Assembly: GCA_036406655.1 (NCBI GenBank)
Contig: DASXAP010000001.1
Span: forward strand, 1-18,784
Direction: 5' to 3'
DNA length: 18,784 nt
Source: VAZQ01 sp036406655
Lineage (GTDB): Bacteria; Pseudomonadota; Alphaproteobacteria; Rhizobiales; Xanthobacteraceae
The position numbers and the translations under genes are program-made. The notes beneath the pieces are model-generated. The model was not told the origin of the DNA. It saw nothing but the letters and a program-made list of their open reading frames with translations, and did not search any database. This document shows positions 16,890-18,784 of the stretch, piece after piece; the first letter of the stretch is position 1, and the number at the start of each line of letters is the position of its first letter.

Positions 16890-18166
16890 GGCTGCGCGCT
16901 CATCAGCTCGTTCCAGCGCCGCCAGAAGATGCGCAGGTGGTGCTCGTCGCTGTTGAGCTGCTCGTCCTCCTTGCCCATGCCGCGCGACATCTCCGACCAG
17001 CGGTCCTCCGCCCAGTTGGCAAGACCCTGCTGCACCAGCTCGAGAGCCTCGACGTCATCCGGCGTGGCAAAGCCGCCGGGGCCGTAAAAGGTGAGGAAGG
17101 CGTCGAGCCGCCGCGCGCGTGCGCTCTCGCCCTCCTCGACCGGACCCAGCGCCCAGGCGGTGACATGCATCCTGCCGACGCCTTCGGGATAGAACGTGCG
17201 CACGGTGACCGACGAGCCGTCGTTGATCACGAGATTGGGAAAGATCACCAGGTTGCGGTTGGTGTCGGCGACCCGGCATGCCCGCTCCCGGCCGAGCCGG
17301 GCGACGAGCTCGTCGCGGATGGCGTCGATCTCCGCTCTTGCCGCCTCGCCGTAGAGCGGAATCCATTTCGCCACCGGGCGGCCGCGGAAATTGACGTTGT
17401 CGGTCGTGAAATGGCCGTTGCCGAGCTCGACGGCCTTGCCCCGGGTCGGCAGCACCAGCCCCTCCTCCTTCGGCGGCTCGATCCTGACGCCGGAATTGGC
17501 CATGAAGTTGAGCCAGGTCGAATGGGTCGACGGCAAGTGATAGTCGTCGACGCTGTTCTCGACCATCAGCTTCCAGTTGGCGGCGACGTCGTATTCCTGC
17601 ACGCCGGCGATGATCTCCATGCGACCGGACGGTGACTGATCGAGCACGAGATCGATGTAGTCCCTGGCACCGGCGAGATAGTCCCCGAGCGGCGGGGCGT
17701 TGCCGTCGAGGCACATGAACCAGAAGCCGCGATAGTCCTCGAACCGTGCCGGCCGTCGCAGGCCGTAGCTCTTCCGGTCGAGCCCGCCGGCATAGGCGTC
17801 CTCTCCCGGGACGCCGACCAGCGAGCCGTCGTTGCCGTAGGTCCAGCCGTGATAGAGGCACTGGAAGCGCCGCCGATTGCCTTCACGCTCGGTGCAGACG
17901 ATCGCACCCCGATGCCGGCAGGTGTTGAACAGGCAACGAAAGTCGCCGGCCTGGTCGCGGCAGAATATCACCGGATGCCCCGCAACCTTGCGCGAGCGGA
18001 AATCACCGGGCTTCTTCAGCTCCGACGCATGGCCCACGTAGGTCCAGCAGCGTCCGAAGATTCGGGTCGTTTCCTTGCGCAGGATCTCGTCGGAAACGAG
18101 CACCTCGCGATCGAGCAGGAAGGTCTTCCGTTCGCGGTCGTCGACGATGTAGGAGCGGGCGGTCAT
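16886..18166 (-). CDS. Rieske non-haem iron ring-hydroxylating dioxygenase alpha subunit
   Basis: This is the catalytic subunit of a ring-hydroxylating oxygenase, 426 residues, full length. The Rieske [2Fe-2S] ligands are Cys83 and His85 (CRHRG) and Cys103 and His106 (CLYHGW). The mononuclear iron site is formed by His210 and His215 (DDYHLPSTH), with an Asp in ATPDDVEA (370 or 371) as third ligand. Asp207 is the bridging residue that passes electrons between neighbouring subunits. It is the first gene of the - strand operon and has a good upstream promoter candidate. The substrate class is unclear; benzoate, anthranilate, salicylate or phthalate-like acids all fit the general family. No reductase gene is nearby within the window. 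Confidence 0.94.
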   Translation of the reverse strand: MTARSYIVDDRERKTFLLDREVLVSDEILRKETTRIFGRCWTYVGHASELKKPGDFRSRKVAGHPVIFCRDQAGDFRCLFNTCRHRGAIVCTEREGNRRRFQCLYHGWTYGNDGSLVGVPGEDAYAGGLDRKSYGLRRPARFEDYRGFWFMCLDGNAPPLGDYLAGARDYIDLVLDQSPSGRMEIIAGVQEYDVAANWKLMVENSVDDYHLPSTHSTWLNFMANSGVRIEPPKEEGLVLPTRGKAVELGNGHFTTDNVNFRGRPVAKWIPLYGEAARAEIDAIRDELVARLGRERACRVADTNRNLVIFPNLVINDGSSVTVRTFYPEGVGRMHVTAWALGPVEEGESARARRLDAFLTFYGPGGFATPDDVEALELVQQGLANWAEDRWSEMSRGMGKEDEQLNSDEHHLRIFWRRWNELMSAQP

Positions 18167-18197
18167 CTGCTGAAGCCTTGCAGGCGAAAAGGAGCCT

Positions 18198-18227
18198 AAC
18201 GTACATGCTCGCGCAAAACGCGGTCAA
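18198..18227 (-). promoter_or_regulatory. Candidate promoter for the oxygenase-transporter operon
   Basis: Read on the - strand, TTGACC (18222-18227) and TACGTT (18198-18203) are 18 nt apart. The expected start, near 18191, gives a leader of about 25 nt with AAGG about 9 nt ahead of the alpha-subunit ATG. The -35 match is good, the -10 moderate. Confidence 0.4.
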
Positions 18228-18273
18228 TTCCGCCGCGGCCGCCCGCCCGGAGGGAGGCTTCGGTGCCTGCCTA

Positions 18274-18301
18274 TTGCAGTTTTCCGCCGGACCGGTAAAG
18301 C
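18274..18301 (+). promoter_or_regulatory. Candidate promoter for the Rieske ferredoxin gene
   Basis: TTGCAG (18274-18279) and TAAAGC (18296-18301) have 16 nt between them and lie 38 nt before the ferredoxin ATG. With the opposite-facing candidate at 18198-18227 this makes a divergent control region of 173 nt. No obvious regulator operator was recognised. Confidence 0.3.
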
Positions 18302-18339
18302 ACGTGCGGCAAAGAGCTTCCGCGGCGAGCACCTGAGCC

Positions 18340-18675
18340 ATGGCAGAAACTTTCGTTCCCGTCTGCGCAGCCGTCGATCTGCCGCCCGGCAGCGTCAGGA
18401 GCTTCGAGGTCGGCGACGAACTGGTCGCGGTCTACAATATCGACGGCACCTTCTACGCTACCGAGGCGCGGTGCACCCACGCCACCGCCGATCTTGCCGA
18501 CGGCATCCTCGAGGGTGATGTCATCGAGTGCAGCCTCCATTTCGGCGCCTTCCACGTCCCCACCGGGAAGGCGGTGCAGGCCCCCTGCTTCGTCGACCTC
18601 AAGACCTTCCGGACCGAGGTGAAGGACGGGCAGGTGCTCGTGGACCTTTCGCAACCGGCAGCAGCAGCCGCGTAG
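18340..18675 (+). CDS. Rieske [2Fe-2S] ferredoxin of a ring-hydroxylating oxygenase system
   Basis: This 111-residue electron carrier has the Rieske ligands Cys45 and His47 (CTH) and Cys64 and His67 (CSLHFGAFH), the usual form of BphF/NdoA-type ferredoxins. It is a soluble cytoplasmic protein with no signal or membrane anchor. It is divergent from the oxygenase alpha gene, 173 nt away, and is the probable electron donor to it. Its ribosome site is weak (only GAG-type purines upstream of the ATG), and the tail ends in a run of alanines. A matching ferredoxin reductase is not in the window. Confidence 0.92.
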   Translation: MAETFVPVCAAVDLPPGSVRSFEVGDELVAVYNIDGTFYATEARCTHATADLADGILEGDVIECSLHFGAFHVPTGKAVQAPCFVDLKTFRTEVKDGQVLVDLSQPAAAAA

Positions 18676-18739
18676 GCATGCGCGGCTCCTGCCCGGCGTC
18701 ATGCTCCTTCGCCTGGCAACCTTGCACACCTAGCCCAAC

Positions 18740-18767
18740 TTGAGCAGAATCGATACCCTGATATAGA
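18740..18767 (+). promoter_or_regulatory. Candidate promoter at the right edge of the window
   Basis: TTGAGC (18740-18745) and TATAGA (18762-18767) with 16 nt between resemble a vegetative promoter in a locally AT-richer stretch. It would drive a rightward gene that begins beyond the window. Confidence 0.35.
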
Positions 18768-18784
18768 CAAATCAATGGCTTAGC

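Noticed and set aside
18676..18704. Imperfect GCATG/CATGC hairpin after the ferredoxin gene as a terminator
   Set aside because: The stem has bulges and no T-run follows, so it does not meet the pattern of an intrinsic terminator.

Overview
The window is GC-rich, densely coding DNA that looks like an alphaproteobacterium of the Hyphomicrobiales (Bradyrhizobium, Rhodopseudomonas or Xanthobacteraceae type). The basis is codon use, the protein flavour, the order carB-greA ... lrp/trxB/lysR, and a GACAAGCCCG-type intergenic repeat of a kind I associate with that group. The taxonomic placement is inference. No tRNA, rRNA, CRISPR array, insertion sequence or phage gene was seen.

Region 1 (1-7474) is housekeeping. 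It holds the 3'-most 88% or so of carB, then greA, a luciferase-like flavin monooxygenase whose C-terminus looks frameshifted, a convergent Lrp/AsnC regulator with a TTG start, and the divergent trxB-lysR pair. A strong intrinsic terminator at 7445-7474 closes this block. Just before it lies an unlisted 52-codon small ORF or small-RNA-sized interval.

Region 2 (7475-12987) is a compact PQQ production and use module on the + strand. The 25-residue precursor gene pqqA comes first, with a good ribosome binding site, a candidate promoter and a hairpin over the expected transcript start. It is followed by pqqB, pqqC and pqqD, tightly spaced or overlapping, and then by pqqE after an unusual 157-nt gap. 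After these come an exported PQQ-dependent sugar/sorbosone-type dehydrogenase and an exported two-haem c4-like cytochrome. The arrangement reads as peptide, cofactor, periplasmic dehydrogenase and electron acceptor in one stretch.

Region 3 (12992-18675) is a catabolic locus. On the - strand, six genes overlap or nearly touch: Rieske-type ring-hydroxylating oxygenase alpha and beta, a class II aldolase/adducin-family protein, and an SsuB/TauB-like ABC ATPase with two permeases. A small Rieske ferredoxin is divergent from alpha, with promoter-like sequences in the gap. No substrate-binding protein and no oxygenase reductase is in the window. The best reading is uptake and ring dihydroxylation of an aromatic acid or similar anion, with the aldolase-family enzyme acting on the product. 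The substrate cannot be read from the sequence.

The PQQ module and the catabolic operon converge with only 4 nt between their last stop codons and no visible terminator. The window shows known families in an interesting arrangement rather than a clearly new system. The most checkable oddities are the flavin monooxygenase frameshift, an isoleucine at the PqqC position equivalent to His154, the pqqA leader hairpin, the pqqD-pqqE gap and the extended N-terminus of one permease.
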